Shown piece after piece: positions 23,509 through 30,594 of a stretch of 64,000 bases of DNA. Made by a program: the position numbers and the translations under genes. This stretch comes from Sphingosinicella xenopeptidilytica (lineage in GTDB: Bacteria; Pseudomonadota; Alphaproteobacteria; Sphingomonadales; Sphingomonadaceae): the NCBI RefSeq assembly GCF_042676985.1, contig NZ_JBHTIK010000002.1, positions 372,001-436,000 of the forward strand, given 5' to 3'. Positions within the stretch are counted from its first letter, which is position 1, and every line of letters starts with the position of its first letter. The notes below the pieces were generated by a model that had not been told where the DNA came from, ran no database searches, and saw only the letters and a program-made list of their open reading frames with translations.

Positions 23509-24728
23509 GCGGCCTGCGCTTTTCCGAAGCGGCGGCGGATCAGGCGCCACAGGCTGACGATCCACTTGGTGACGATGCCCGCGCCGCGCTCGATCATCGC
23601 GATCGGCTGGCCGCCCGGCACATTCGCGAGCACATGGAAGAACCACGCGCAGAGCAGGCTGAACGCGATGAAACTGCCCCACTGGCTGAGCACGATATCG
23701 GCTTTCCCTGAGGCGCCGGATCGCTCGGCGGCCTCTGAAATCTCGTTGTAGACGATGAGGATGGTGAGCGCGGCGAACACGCCGACCGCCGATGTCGAAC
23801 GCTTCGGCGGCACCGCGAGCGCCACGGCGAGCAGCGGGATCACCATCACAGCGAACACCTGCACCAGCCGCCGGTGCAGGTTCGCGCGCACGGCGTGCCG
23901 GTTCTCCTCGGTCGTGGTGCCCTGGCCGAGATAGCCGACACGGTAGAGCTCGGGCAGCGTCAGCTCGTTGTCGTCGGCTTCGGCGCCGCGAATGCGGAAC
24001 AGCTCGATCTGCGGCAGGTCGATCGGCAGGTCGTGCATACGGAAGGTGAGCACGCGCGGCTGCTTGTAGCCGGGCGCATCGTGCACGAGCGTGCCGTCGG
24101 TGAGCCGCAGCAGGATCACGTCCGGGTCGTCGGTGGCGAGGAAGGTGCCCCGCGCGGCGGTGACGGAAACGGTCTTGCCGTCTGCGCTCTGGCCGCTGAC
24201 GAAGATGCCGCGCAGGTCGCGGCCATGATTGCGGCTTTCCTCGACGCGGAGCGTGGTATTGCGCGCCACCTGCACGAATTCGCCTACATCGATGGTGGCG
24301 CCGAGCGCGCCAGAGCGCAGCTCGAACTCCAAGCCTTCATAGGCATAGCGGCTGATCGGCTGGATGAAACCGACGATGAGCAGCGTCAGGAGGCCGAGCA
24401 GCAGCGCGTACATGTAGGGCACGCGCAGCATCCGCATGTAGCTGATTCCCACGGCGCGCAGCGCATCGAGTTCGCTCGAAAGCGCCAGATTCCGGAAAGC
24501 GAGCAATATGCCAAGAAGAAGGCCAACGGGGATTCCAAGGCCGAGATACTGCGGAATAAGGTTGCCGAGCATACGCCAGACGACCGATGCGGGCCCGCCT
24601 TCGTTCACCACGAAGTCGAACAATTTCAGCATCTTCTCCAGCAATAGCAGCATGGCCGCGATCATCAGTGTCGCGAACAGCGGCACCGCGATCAGCCGCG
24701 CCATGTACCTGTCGAACCGGGCCAGCAT
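23505..24728 (-). CDS. lptF: LptF-type permease (YjgP/YjgQ family)
   Basis: Protein of 407 residues, first gene of the minus-strand export and hydroxylase operon. N-terminal helices include RYMARLIAVPLFATLMIAAM; the coupling region reads LALSSELDALRAVGISYMRM; the periplasmic jellyroll lies at about 130-275; C-terminal helices follow VIPLLAVALAVPPKRSTSAV. It pairs with the lptG product to form the transmembrane part of an ABC extractor; the ATPase gene is not nearby. I use the ATG at 24728, preceded by AAGAG, rather than a TTG at 24755. The promoter region is shared with the divergent DUF2141 gene. Confidence 0.85.
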   Translation of the reverse strand: MLARFDRYMARLIAVPLFATLMIAAMLLLLEKMLKLFDFVVNEGGPASVVWRMLGNLIPQYLGLGIPVGLLLGILLAFRNLALSSELDALRAVGISYMRMLRVPYMYALLLGLLTLLIVGFIQPISRYAYEGLEFELRSGALGATIDVGEFVQVARNTTLRVEESRNHGRDLRGIFVSGQSADGKTVSVTAARGTFLATDDPDVILLRLTDGTLVHDAPGYKQPRVLTFRMHDLPIDLPQIELFRIRGAEADDNELTLPELYRVGYLGQGTTTEENRHAVRANLHRRLVQVFAVMVIPLLAVALAVPPKRSTSAVGVFAALTILIVYNEISEAAERSGASGKADIVLSQWGSFIAFSLLCAWFFHVLANVPGGQPIAMIERGAGIVTKWIVSLWRLIRRRFGKAQAA

Positions 24729-24845
24729 CTCTTGGTTTTGTCGATCCTTGGTCAAATTTTGGCCGCAAGCGGACCCGATACCACGGGAGAGCAGCGATGC
24801 ATCAACTATTTGGTGATTCGAGAAGGGGGAAGGTCGAGGAGGTTC

Positions 24846-25394
24846 ATGGTGCTGAAGCGTTCCAATGCGTCTTTCCGGGGGCTTGTCCGTTCGCTGATCG
24901 CGGCGACGGCGGTTCTTGGTGCATTTTCAGCGCCCGCAGCCGCCCAGACGATCATTGGTCCTGAAGCGGCTGCCTGCGCGCCTGGTGCGCGCGGCCCGGC
25001 CGCGCTTGTGCGCATTTATGGCTTCAAGGACCGCGGCGGCAATCTCCGGGTCCAGCTCTACAGCGACAATCCCGACGAATTTCTCGCTTCCGGCAAGAAG
25101 CTGAAGCGCATCGAAATCCCGACGACGCCGTCCGGCGACATGAATATCTGCATGGTGCTGCCGCGCTTCGGCGAGTTCTCGATGGCCGTGCTTCACGATC
25201 GCGACATGAACGGCCGGCTTTCGGTTTCGAAGGATGGGGTCGGCTTTTCGGGCAATCCGAAGCTCGGCCTGTCGAAGCCCGATTATGAAGACGCGATGTT
25301 CGTCGCGCGCGATGGCGTCACGGTCGTCGATGTGATCCTGAACTACAGGCAGGGGCTGCTCACCGTGAAGCCCCTTGTGGCAAGGCGCGACTGA
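24846..25394 (+). CDS. DUF2141 secreted protein
   Basis: Protein of 182 residues with a cleavable signal peptide (LIAATAVLGAFSAPAAAQ). The mature part is a beta-rich DUF2141 domain: LVRIYGFKDRGGNLRVQLYS, FSMAVLHDRDMNGRLSVSKD and GFSGNPKLGLSKPDYEDAMF. Two cysteines (AACAPG, NICMVL) may pair in the periplasm. GAGGAGG lies just before the ATG. The function of the family is unknown. As first gene of the plus-strand kinase operon and divergent from lptF, it may assist sphingolipid handling in the periplasm; this is inference. Confidence 0.8.
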   Translation: MVLKRSNASFRGLVRSLIAATAVLGAFSAPAAAQTIIGPEAAACAPGARGPAALVRIYGFKDRGGNLRVQLYSDNPDEFLASGKKLKRIEIPTTPSGDMNICMVLPRFGEFSMAVLHDRDMNGRLSVSKDGVGFSGNPKLGLSKPDYEDAMFVARDGVTVVDVILNYRQGLLTVKPLVARRD

Positions 25395-25395
25395 C

Positions 25396-26367
25396 ATGGC
25401 CTGCGTCGCACTCCTTTCCAATCCGCGCTCGACCGGCAACAAGGCCGCGTTGCCGCGCATTCGGGAGTTCGTGGCGCAGCATCCGAACATCTTCCACTAC
25501 GAAGTGGGCGATATCTCCGAGGTGCCCGATGCGCTCGCCATGATCGCGCGCGTGAAGCCCGCCGTGCTCGTCATCAACGGCGGCGACGGCACCGTGCAGG
25601 CGGCGCTCACCGAAATCTACAACGGCCACCACTTCAAGGGCGCGGTTCCGCCGCTTGCGGTGCTGCCGAACGGCAAGACCAACCTCATCGCGCTCGATCT
25701 CGGCGCGGGTGCCAATCCGGTCGAGGCGCTTGGGAACATCCTCAAGATCGTCGAGACGGGCGTTGATCCGCATGTTGTCGCGCGGCAGCTCATTGCGCTC
25801 AGCGACGGTATCGCGGCGCGGCCGGTGTTCGGCATGTTCCTTGGCGGCGCGGGCCTTGCCGAGGCGATTCTGTTCTGCCGCAACAAGATCTACCCGCTTG
25901 GCCTGCCGAACTGGGTCAGCCACCTGATCGCCACGATCGTGGTCATCGCGAGCGTGCTCGTCGGCGCGGGTGCGCGATGGAATCCGGTGCGGCCAAGCCC
26001 GATGCGCGTCTCGCTGCAGCGCGATGGCGTGCCGGTCGAAGGCAGCTTCCTCGTGCTGATGGTAACGACGCTTGAGCGTTTGCTGCTCAATTTCGCCACG
26101 CCGTTCAGCGACCGCGCTGGTCCCCTGAAGCTGATGGCGATCGAGCAGCGTCGCACGACGGTGCTGAAGGCGCTGGTGTCCGCGCTCGCCGGGCGGCTCG
26201 GCAGCGCGCGCTTCAGCGGACTGCACCTCCGGCGCGGCGACGAAATCCGTATCGAGGGCAAGCGCGCCAGCGTCATTCTCGACGGCGAGCTTTACGAAGC
26301 GGGCGAGGGGCGTTCGATCGTGCTGACGCCCACCGCGCCGGTGTCCTTCCTCAGCCTCGCAGCATGA
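25396..26367 (+). CDS. LCB5/diacylglycerol kinase-family lipid kinase, probable ceramide kinase
   Basis: Protein of 323 residues of the DAGK_cat superfamily. The nucleotide-binding signature is VLVINGGDGTVQAALTEI and the following loop is PLAVLPNGKTNLIALDLGAG. The C-terminal lobe contains LHLRRGDEIRIEGKRASVIL and DGELYEAGEG, the usual end of the family. Such enzymes phosphorylate lipid hydroxyls; the Caulobacter relative CpgB phosphorylates ceramide, and the neighbours here favour that substrate. The ATG at 25396 lies one base after the DUF2141 stop, and the stop overlaps the next start. Confidence 0.82.
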   Translation: MACVALLSNPRSTGNKAALPRIREFVAQHPNIFHYEVGDISEVPDALAMIARVKPAVLVINGGDGTVQAALTEIYNGHHFKGAVPPLAVLPNGKTNLIALDLGAGANPVEALGNILKIVETGVDPHVVARQLIALSDGIAARPVFGMFLGGAGLAEAILFCRNKIYPLGLPNWVSHLIATIVVIASVLVGAGARWNPVRPSPMRVSLQRDGVPVEGSFLVLMVTTLERLLLNFATPFSDRAGPLKLMAIEQRRTTVLKALVSALAGRLGSARFSGLHLRRGDEIRIEGKRASVILDGELYEAGEGRSIVLTPTAPVSFLSLAA

Positions 26368-27281
26368 CGGCGCTCGTGCCGCTCGTTGCGGCCGAGCTGG
26401 AAACGCCCGCCGCTCCCGAAGTCGCCGATTTCGCCAAAGCGATCGCCGGGCGCTGCGGCGGCGCCGCGCAGGCGGTGCTGTTCTACGGCTCGTGCCTCAG
26501 AAGCGAAGACCTCGGCGATTCGCTGCTCGATTTCTATCTGCTCGTCGATTCCTACGACCGCGCGTACACGCGCCGCTGGATGGCGACGGCCAACCGCCTG
26601 ATCCCGCCGAATGTCTATTATGCGGAGCATGAAGGGCTGCGCGCCAAGTTCGCGGTGATGACGGTTGAAGACTTCGCGCACGCTTGCTCGCCCGATTGCG
26701 ACAACGTCTCGGTGTGGGCACGCTTCGCGCAGCCCTCGCGGCTCGTCTGGGTGCGCGGCGATGCGGCCCGCGCCCGCGTAATCCGTGCGGTCGCGACGGC
26801 CGCGCCGACGCTGCTCAAAACCGCGCGGCCGATGCTCGACGATGATCTCAGTGTCGAGGCGCTGTGGACCGGCGCTTTCGCACTCACCTACGCCTCCGAA
26901 CTCAGGTCGGAGCGTGCAGGGCGCGGCCAGTCGATCTTCGAAACCGATCCCGCGCGCTACACTGCGTTCACCGCGCCCGCGATCGCGGATAGCGATCTCG
27001 CGGCGGAAGTGCGCGGCGGTATCGTCCATTTTCGCGCCGACGCCGATCGCCGCGCAGGCGAGCGCGTCTGGGCGAAGCTGCGCCGCCGGGGCAAATGGCT
27101 TTCGGTGCTGCGGCTCGCGAAGGCGAGTTTCACCTTCAAGGGCGGCGTCGATTACATCGCGTGGAAGGTGAACCGCCATGCGGGCGCCGGCATCGTCGTG
27201 AAGCCGTGGCACCGGCGTTTCCCGATCCTAGCCGGGTTGGTGCTGCTGCCCAGGCTGATCCGCAAGGGCGCAGTGCGTTAG
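26364..27281 (+). CDS. Nucleotidyltransferase-fold protein resembling Tam41 cytidylyltransferase
   Basis: Protein of 305 residues. The N-terminal part has a nucleotidyltransferase core: AVLFYGSCLRSEDLGDSLLD followed by FYLLVDSYDRAY, that is GS then DF/D metal ligands on adjacent strands. Downstream PPNVYYAE and VWARFAQPSRLVW recall conserved positions of Tam41/MMP37, which makes CDP-diacylglycerol from phosphatidate. No membrane segment is evident except a hydrophobic C-terminus (FPILAGLVLLPRLI). It is coupled by ATGA to the ceramide kinase gene, so its substrate could be ceramide phosphate. Family placement is from motif resemblance only. Confidence 0.6.
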   Translation: MTALVPLVAAELETPAAPEVADFAKAIAGRCGGAAQAVLFYGSCLRSEDLGDSLLDFYLLVDSYDRAYTRRWMATANRLIPPNVYYAEHEGLRAKFAVMTVEDFAHACSPDCDNVSVWARFAQPSRLVWVRGDAARARVIRAVATAAPTLLKTARPMLDDDLSVEALWTGAFALTYASELRSERAGRGQSIFETDPARYTAFTAPAIADSDLAAEVRGGIVHFRADADRRAGERVWAKLRRRGKWLSVLRLAKASFTFKGGVDYIAWKVNRHAGAGIVVKPWHRRFPILAGLVLLPRLIRKGAVR

Positions 27282-27319
27282 TCGAGCGTAGGTTGGGCGA
27301 CGAAAAGCAGCGCTCGACT
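27280..27319 (+). other. Inverted repeat after the nucleotidyltransferase gene
   Basis: AGTCGAGCG and CGCTCGACT pair over nine bases around a 22-base loop, starting at the stop codon. No T-run follows. It could be a weak terminator, an mRNA 3-prime stabiliser, or an operator for the next gene. Confidence 0.4.
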
Positions 27320-27323
27320 TCCG

Positions 27324-28115
27324 TTGCAGCTTCGTCAAATAAGTGAAAAATCCGTTGTGAGATTGTGCCGGGGGGAGGCCATTATCGAAACGCGAACCAC
27401 CGAGATTGCGCCTGGCATCTACCGCCTGTCGACGCATGTAACCGATGTTGCGCCGCCTGCGGGCTTTACGTTCAATCAGTTCCTGATCCTGGCCGATCAA
27501 CCGCTACTTTTTCATTGCGGGCCTCGGTCACTGTTCCCGCTGGTGTCATCGTCCGTCGCGGCGCTCGTCCCGCTTGATCGCCTACGCTGGATCAGCTTCG
27601 GCCACATCGAGGCGGATGAATGTGGCGCGATGAACCTGTGGCTCGAAGCCGCGCCGCACGCGCAGGTTGTCTACAGCCCGCTCGGATGCAACATCTCGGT
27701 CAATGATCTCGCGGACCGTCCGCCGCGAGCGGTCGCCGAGGAAGAGGTGCTGGATCTTGGCGGCAAGCGCGTTAGATTCATTCCGACACCCCATGTACCC
27801 CACGGCTGGGAAGCACAGGTGCTTTACGAAGAAACCACGGCCACGCTGTTTTGCGGAGACGTGTTCACGCAGGTCGGCGACGGCGAGCCCGTCACAGAAA
27901 GCAACATTGTTCCGACAGCCATGGCGGCAGAAGACATGTTCGGGGCGACCAGCATCACCCCGCTGACTGCACCAACACTGAGAAAATTGGCCGAACTTGC
28001 ACCGGCGCTGCTCGCGATAATGCACGGCTCAAGCTTCCGCGGAGACGGCGCGGGGGCACTTCGGAGCCTTGCGGACGAATACGAACGCCGCCTGAACGTT
28101 GCGCCCGTCCGCTAG
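27324..28115 (+). CDS. MBL-fold protein of the flavodiiron/ODP type
   Basis: Metallo-beta-lactamase fold of about 250-263 residues. The first metal motif reads GHIEADECGAMN where flavodiiron proteins have HxExDH, so His, Glu and Asp are kept and the next His is Cys or Glu. Further ligands appear in PTPHVPHGWEAQVLYEE, LFCGDVFT and IMHGSSF. There is no flavodoxin domain. The start is uncertain: TTG at 27324 is the first codon, but a GGGGGGAGG run at about 27370-27378 suggests a later, non-standard start. The gene ends just before the convergent spt operon; a role there is unproven. Confidence 0.7.
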   Translation: MQLRQISEKSVVRLCRGEAIIETRTTEIAPGIYRLSTHVTDVAPPAGFTFNQFLILADQPLLFHCGPRSLFPLVSSSVAALVPLDRLRWISFGHIEADECGAMNLWLEAAPHAQVVYSPLGCNISVNDLADRPPRAVAEEEVLDLGGKRVRFIPTPHVPHGWEAQVLYEETTATLFCGDVFTQVGDGEPVTESNIVPTAMAAEDMFGATSITPLTAPTLRKLAELAPALLAIMHGSSFRGDGAGALRSLADEYERRLNVAPVR

Positions 28116-28136
28116 GGTCGGGCGGAGGCCTCGCCC

Positions 28137-29345
28137 CTAGTCGTTCAGAGGGATTCCGGCGATCTCCGCCGCCTGCACGAAACGGTCGATGATGATGTCG
28201 ACCTGCTCCGCGCGGTGTTCGGCGCAAAGCGAGCAGCGCAGCAGGAACATGCCTGCGGGTGTCGCAGGCGGGCGCGCCATGTTGACGTAGACGCCAAGCT
28301 CGATGAGCGCGCTCCACATGCGTGCGCAGGCTTCCTGGCCCGGCATTAGCACCGCGATGATCGCACTTTCCGCCGTCTCGGTCGCGATCTTGAAGCCCTT
28401 GGCCTTGAGGCCGGAATGCAGCTTGCGGCTGTTTTCCCACAGATGCTGGCGCTTGTTGTGCGCGTGCTTCAGCTTGCGGATCGAGGTTGCCGCCGTGGCG
28501 ACGACGCTCGGCGGCAGCGAGGCGGTGAACACGTAGGGCCGGCAGACGAGGCGCAGCACCTCGAACTTCGGGTGGTTGGAGACGACGAAGCCGCCGACCG
28601 TGCCAACCGACTTCGAGAAGGTGCCGACGACGAAGTCGACGTCCGCCTCGACGCCTGCGGCTTCATAGACGCCGCGTCCGTTCGGGCCGAAGAAGCCCAT
28701 GCCGTGCGCCTCGTCAACAACGACCATCGCGCCGTATTTCTTGGCGACCGCGACCATCTCTTTCAGCGGCGCGATGTCGCCCAGCATCGAATAGACGCCT
28801 TCGAGCACAACAAGCTTGCCCGCCTCCGCCGGCAATCGACCGAGACGCTTGTCGAGGTCTTCCACGCTGTTGTGGCGGAAGCGCACGATGTCCGCATTGC
28901 CCATCGCGCAGCCGTCGTAGATGGAGGCGTGGCTGTCCGCGTCGAGGATGATGTATTCCCCGCGCGCCGCCATCGTCGCCATCAGGCCGAGGTTCGCCTG
29001 ATAGCCGGTGGAGAACACCATGGCGTGGCTGGTGCCGTAGAAATCCTTCAGCGCCTCCTCGACCTCGCGGTGGCCCTGATATGTTCCGTTCAGCACCCGG
29101 CTGCCCGTCGTCCCCGCACCGTATTGGTCGAGTGCCTCCTTGCCCGCCGCGATCACGTCCGGGTCAAAGGTCATGCCCATGTAGTTGTAGGTGCCGACAA
29201 GGATCGTCTCGCGCCCGTTCACCGTGGCTTCGGTCGGCGAGTGGACCTTTTCCATGACGAGGTTGAACGGGTCGTTCACGCCCGTCGCCAGCAGCGCTGC
29301 CTTCTCGGCGATGATCGGGTCGAATTTATCGAAAAGGTCGCCCAT
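28137..29345 (-). CDS. spt: Serine palmitoyltransferase
   Basis: PLP enzyme of the alpha-oxoamine synthase family that condenses serine with a long acyl thioester to 3-oxosphinganine, the first step of sphingolipid synthesis. It has 402 residues and is a soluble homodimer type. Active-site residues: His139 (DADSHASIYDG), Asp211 and His214 (VVVDEAHGMGF), and the PLP Lys245 (GTFSKSVGTVGG). These sit exactly 20 positions before His159, Asp231, His234 and Lys265 of the well-studied Sphingomonas paucimobilis enzyme. The order ligase, reductase, ACP, SPT on one strand forms an operon. Confidence 0.95.
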   Translation of the reverse strand: MGDLFDKFDPIIAEKAALLATGVNDPFNLVMEKVHSPTEATVNGRETILVGTYNYMGMTFDPDVIAAGKEALDQYGAGTTGSRVLNGTYQGHREVEEALKDFYGTSHAMVFSTGYQANLGLMATMAARGEYIILDADSHASIYDGCAMGNADIVRFRHNSVEDLDKRLGRLPAEAGKLVVLEGVYSMLGDIAPLKEMVAVAKKYGAMVVVDEAHGMGFFGPNGRGVYEAAGVEADVDFVVGTFSKSVGTVGGFVVSNHPKFEVLRLVCRPYVFTASLPPSVVATAATSIRKLKHAHNKRQHLWENSRKLHSGLKAKGFKIATETAESAIIAVLMPGQEACARMWSALIELGVYVNMARPPATPAGMFLLRCSLCAEHRAEQVDIIIDRFVQAAEIAGIPLND

Positions 29346-29353
29346 CGTCCGCC

Positions 29354-29602
29354 TCAGCCGTTCACGATCTTGGCGACGGCGTCGGCGAGCTGGCCGATCG
29401 TCTCCAGCTCGGGGAGCAGGTTCATCGGCAGGATGATGTCGTACTCGTCCTCGATGTTGGCGACGAGGTCCATCACGGTCAGCGAGTCCAGTTCGAGGTC
29501 ACTCGCGAAGCTCGTATCAGCCGTAAGCGCGATCGCCTTGCGGTTCAGGGGCTCGATCAGTTCCATCAGCTTCGGAAGGATGGTGTCGCGTGTGTGCGCC
29601 AT
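29354..29602 (-). CDS. Acyl carrier protein of the sphingolipid pathway
   Basis: Protein of 82 residues with the phosphopantetheine Ser in LELDSLTVMDLVANIEDEY (Ser40). It is 8 bases upstream of spt and so is translated with it. In Caulobacter the matching specialised ACP is needed for ceramide synthesis and probably hands the acyl chain to serine palmitoyltransferase. A longer upstream frame exists but is not ACP-like; the ATG at 29602 gives the normal length. Confidence 0.9.
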   Translation of the reverse strand: MAHTRDTILPKLMELIEPLNRKAIALTADTSFASDLELDSLTVMDLVANIEDEYDIILPMNLLPELETIGQLADAVAKIVNG

Positions 29603-29672
29603 GCGTGTGTCCTGAAATGTCGTTGCGGTTCGATGCCAACAGATTGTGGCAGGGGATAGGCAGGCGCGCGGC

Positions 29673-30581
29673 CTAAATCCAGCCTGCGTTTCTGTACCAT
29701 TCCGCCGTGCGCGCAATGCCCTCCGCAGCGGGAACCTCGGGCGCCCAGATGCCGAGCGCGCGCAGTGGCGCGCTGTCCGCCACCCAGTCCGGATGCGCGA
29801 GGTAACGCGCGCGGTCGAAGCTGAGCGCGGGCAGGCGCCCGGCAAGCTTCGCGCCGAGCGTATCGATCGCGGCGCCGAGCCTCAGCGCGGCAGGCGGAAG
29901 CGGAACGTAAGTCGGCGTCTTGCCGAGTGCGGCGGCGATGTACGCGGCCATCTCGCGGTGGCTGAGCCCGCCTGGCGTGGCGTCGTCGATCTCGAAAATG
30001 CCGCTCGGTGCCGGGTTTTCGGCAAGTGCCAACAGTGCGCGCGCGAGGTCTGAAACCTCCACGATCGAAAAGCGTCCACTGCCCGGCAGCAGCGCCCAGC
30101 CGCGCGCGACGAGCTTGTAGACGTTCGCCGTCTCGCGGTCACCGGGGCCGTAGACGGCGGGCGGACGTACTATCGCCGCATCGGGCCGCGCGGTTTCGAC
30201 GAGCGCATCAGCTGCCGCTTTGGTGTTTCCGTAAATCGAAAGCGTCGGCTCGCGCGCCGCGAGCGAGGAGACATGCACGAAGCGCGGCACTTCGCGGCTC
30301 GCCTCCAGCATCGCGCGCGTGCCCTCGATGTTTCCGGCCGCGAACTCCAGCGGCGTGCGGGCGTTGATGACGCCCGCGACATGGATCACGGCGTCCGCCT
30401 CTGTCGTGAGGCGCGCGAGCGCATCGGTATTGGCGAGGTCGCCCGCAATCCATTCGAGACCGGCGCGCGCGGGCTGTGCGCGGCGGGCGAGTGCGCGGAC
30501 CGCGTGGCCCTTTTCAAGCGCAAGGTCGATCAGCTTCGTACCGACGAAGCCGGTTCCGCCGGTGATCGCGATGCGGGTCAT
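29673..30581 (-). CDS. cerR: NAD-dependent epimerase/dehydratase family reductase, probable ceramide reductase
   Basis: Extended short-chain dehydrogenase of 302 residues. The cofactor loop is ITGGTGFVGTKLIDLAL, the Ser of the triad lies in FVHVSSLAARE, and the catalytic pair is YGNTKAAAD (YxxxK). PPAVYGPGDRETANVYKLVA is the usual substrate-side motif. In Caulobacter the clustered homologue (CerR) reduces the 3-keto group after N-acylation; the same role is likely here. It lies 13 bases downstream of the ligase gene, and its 70-base gap before the ACP gene holds no terminator. Confidence 0.82.
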   Translation of the reverse strand: MTRIAITGGTGFVGTKLIDLALEKGHAVRALARRAQPARAGLEWIAGDLANTDALARLTTEADAVIHVAGVINARTPLEFAAGNIEGTRAMLEASREVPRFVHVSSLAAREPTLSIYGNTKAAADALVETARPDAAIVRPPAVYGPGDRETANVYKLVARGWALLPGSGRFSIVEVSDLARALLALAENPAPSGIFEIDDATPGGLSHREMAAYIAAALGKTPTYVPLPPAALRLGAAIDTLGAKLAGRLPALSFDRARYLAHPDWVADSAPLRALGIWAPEVPAAEGIARTAEWYRNAGWI

Positions 30582-30594
30582 CGACGGGAGGCGG

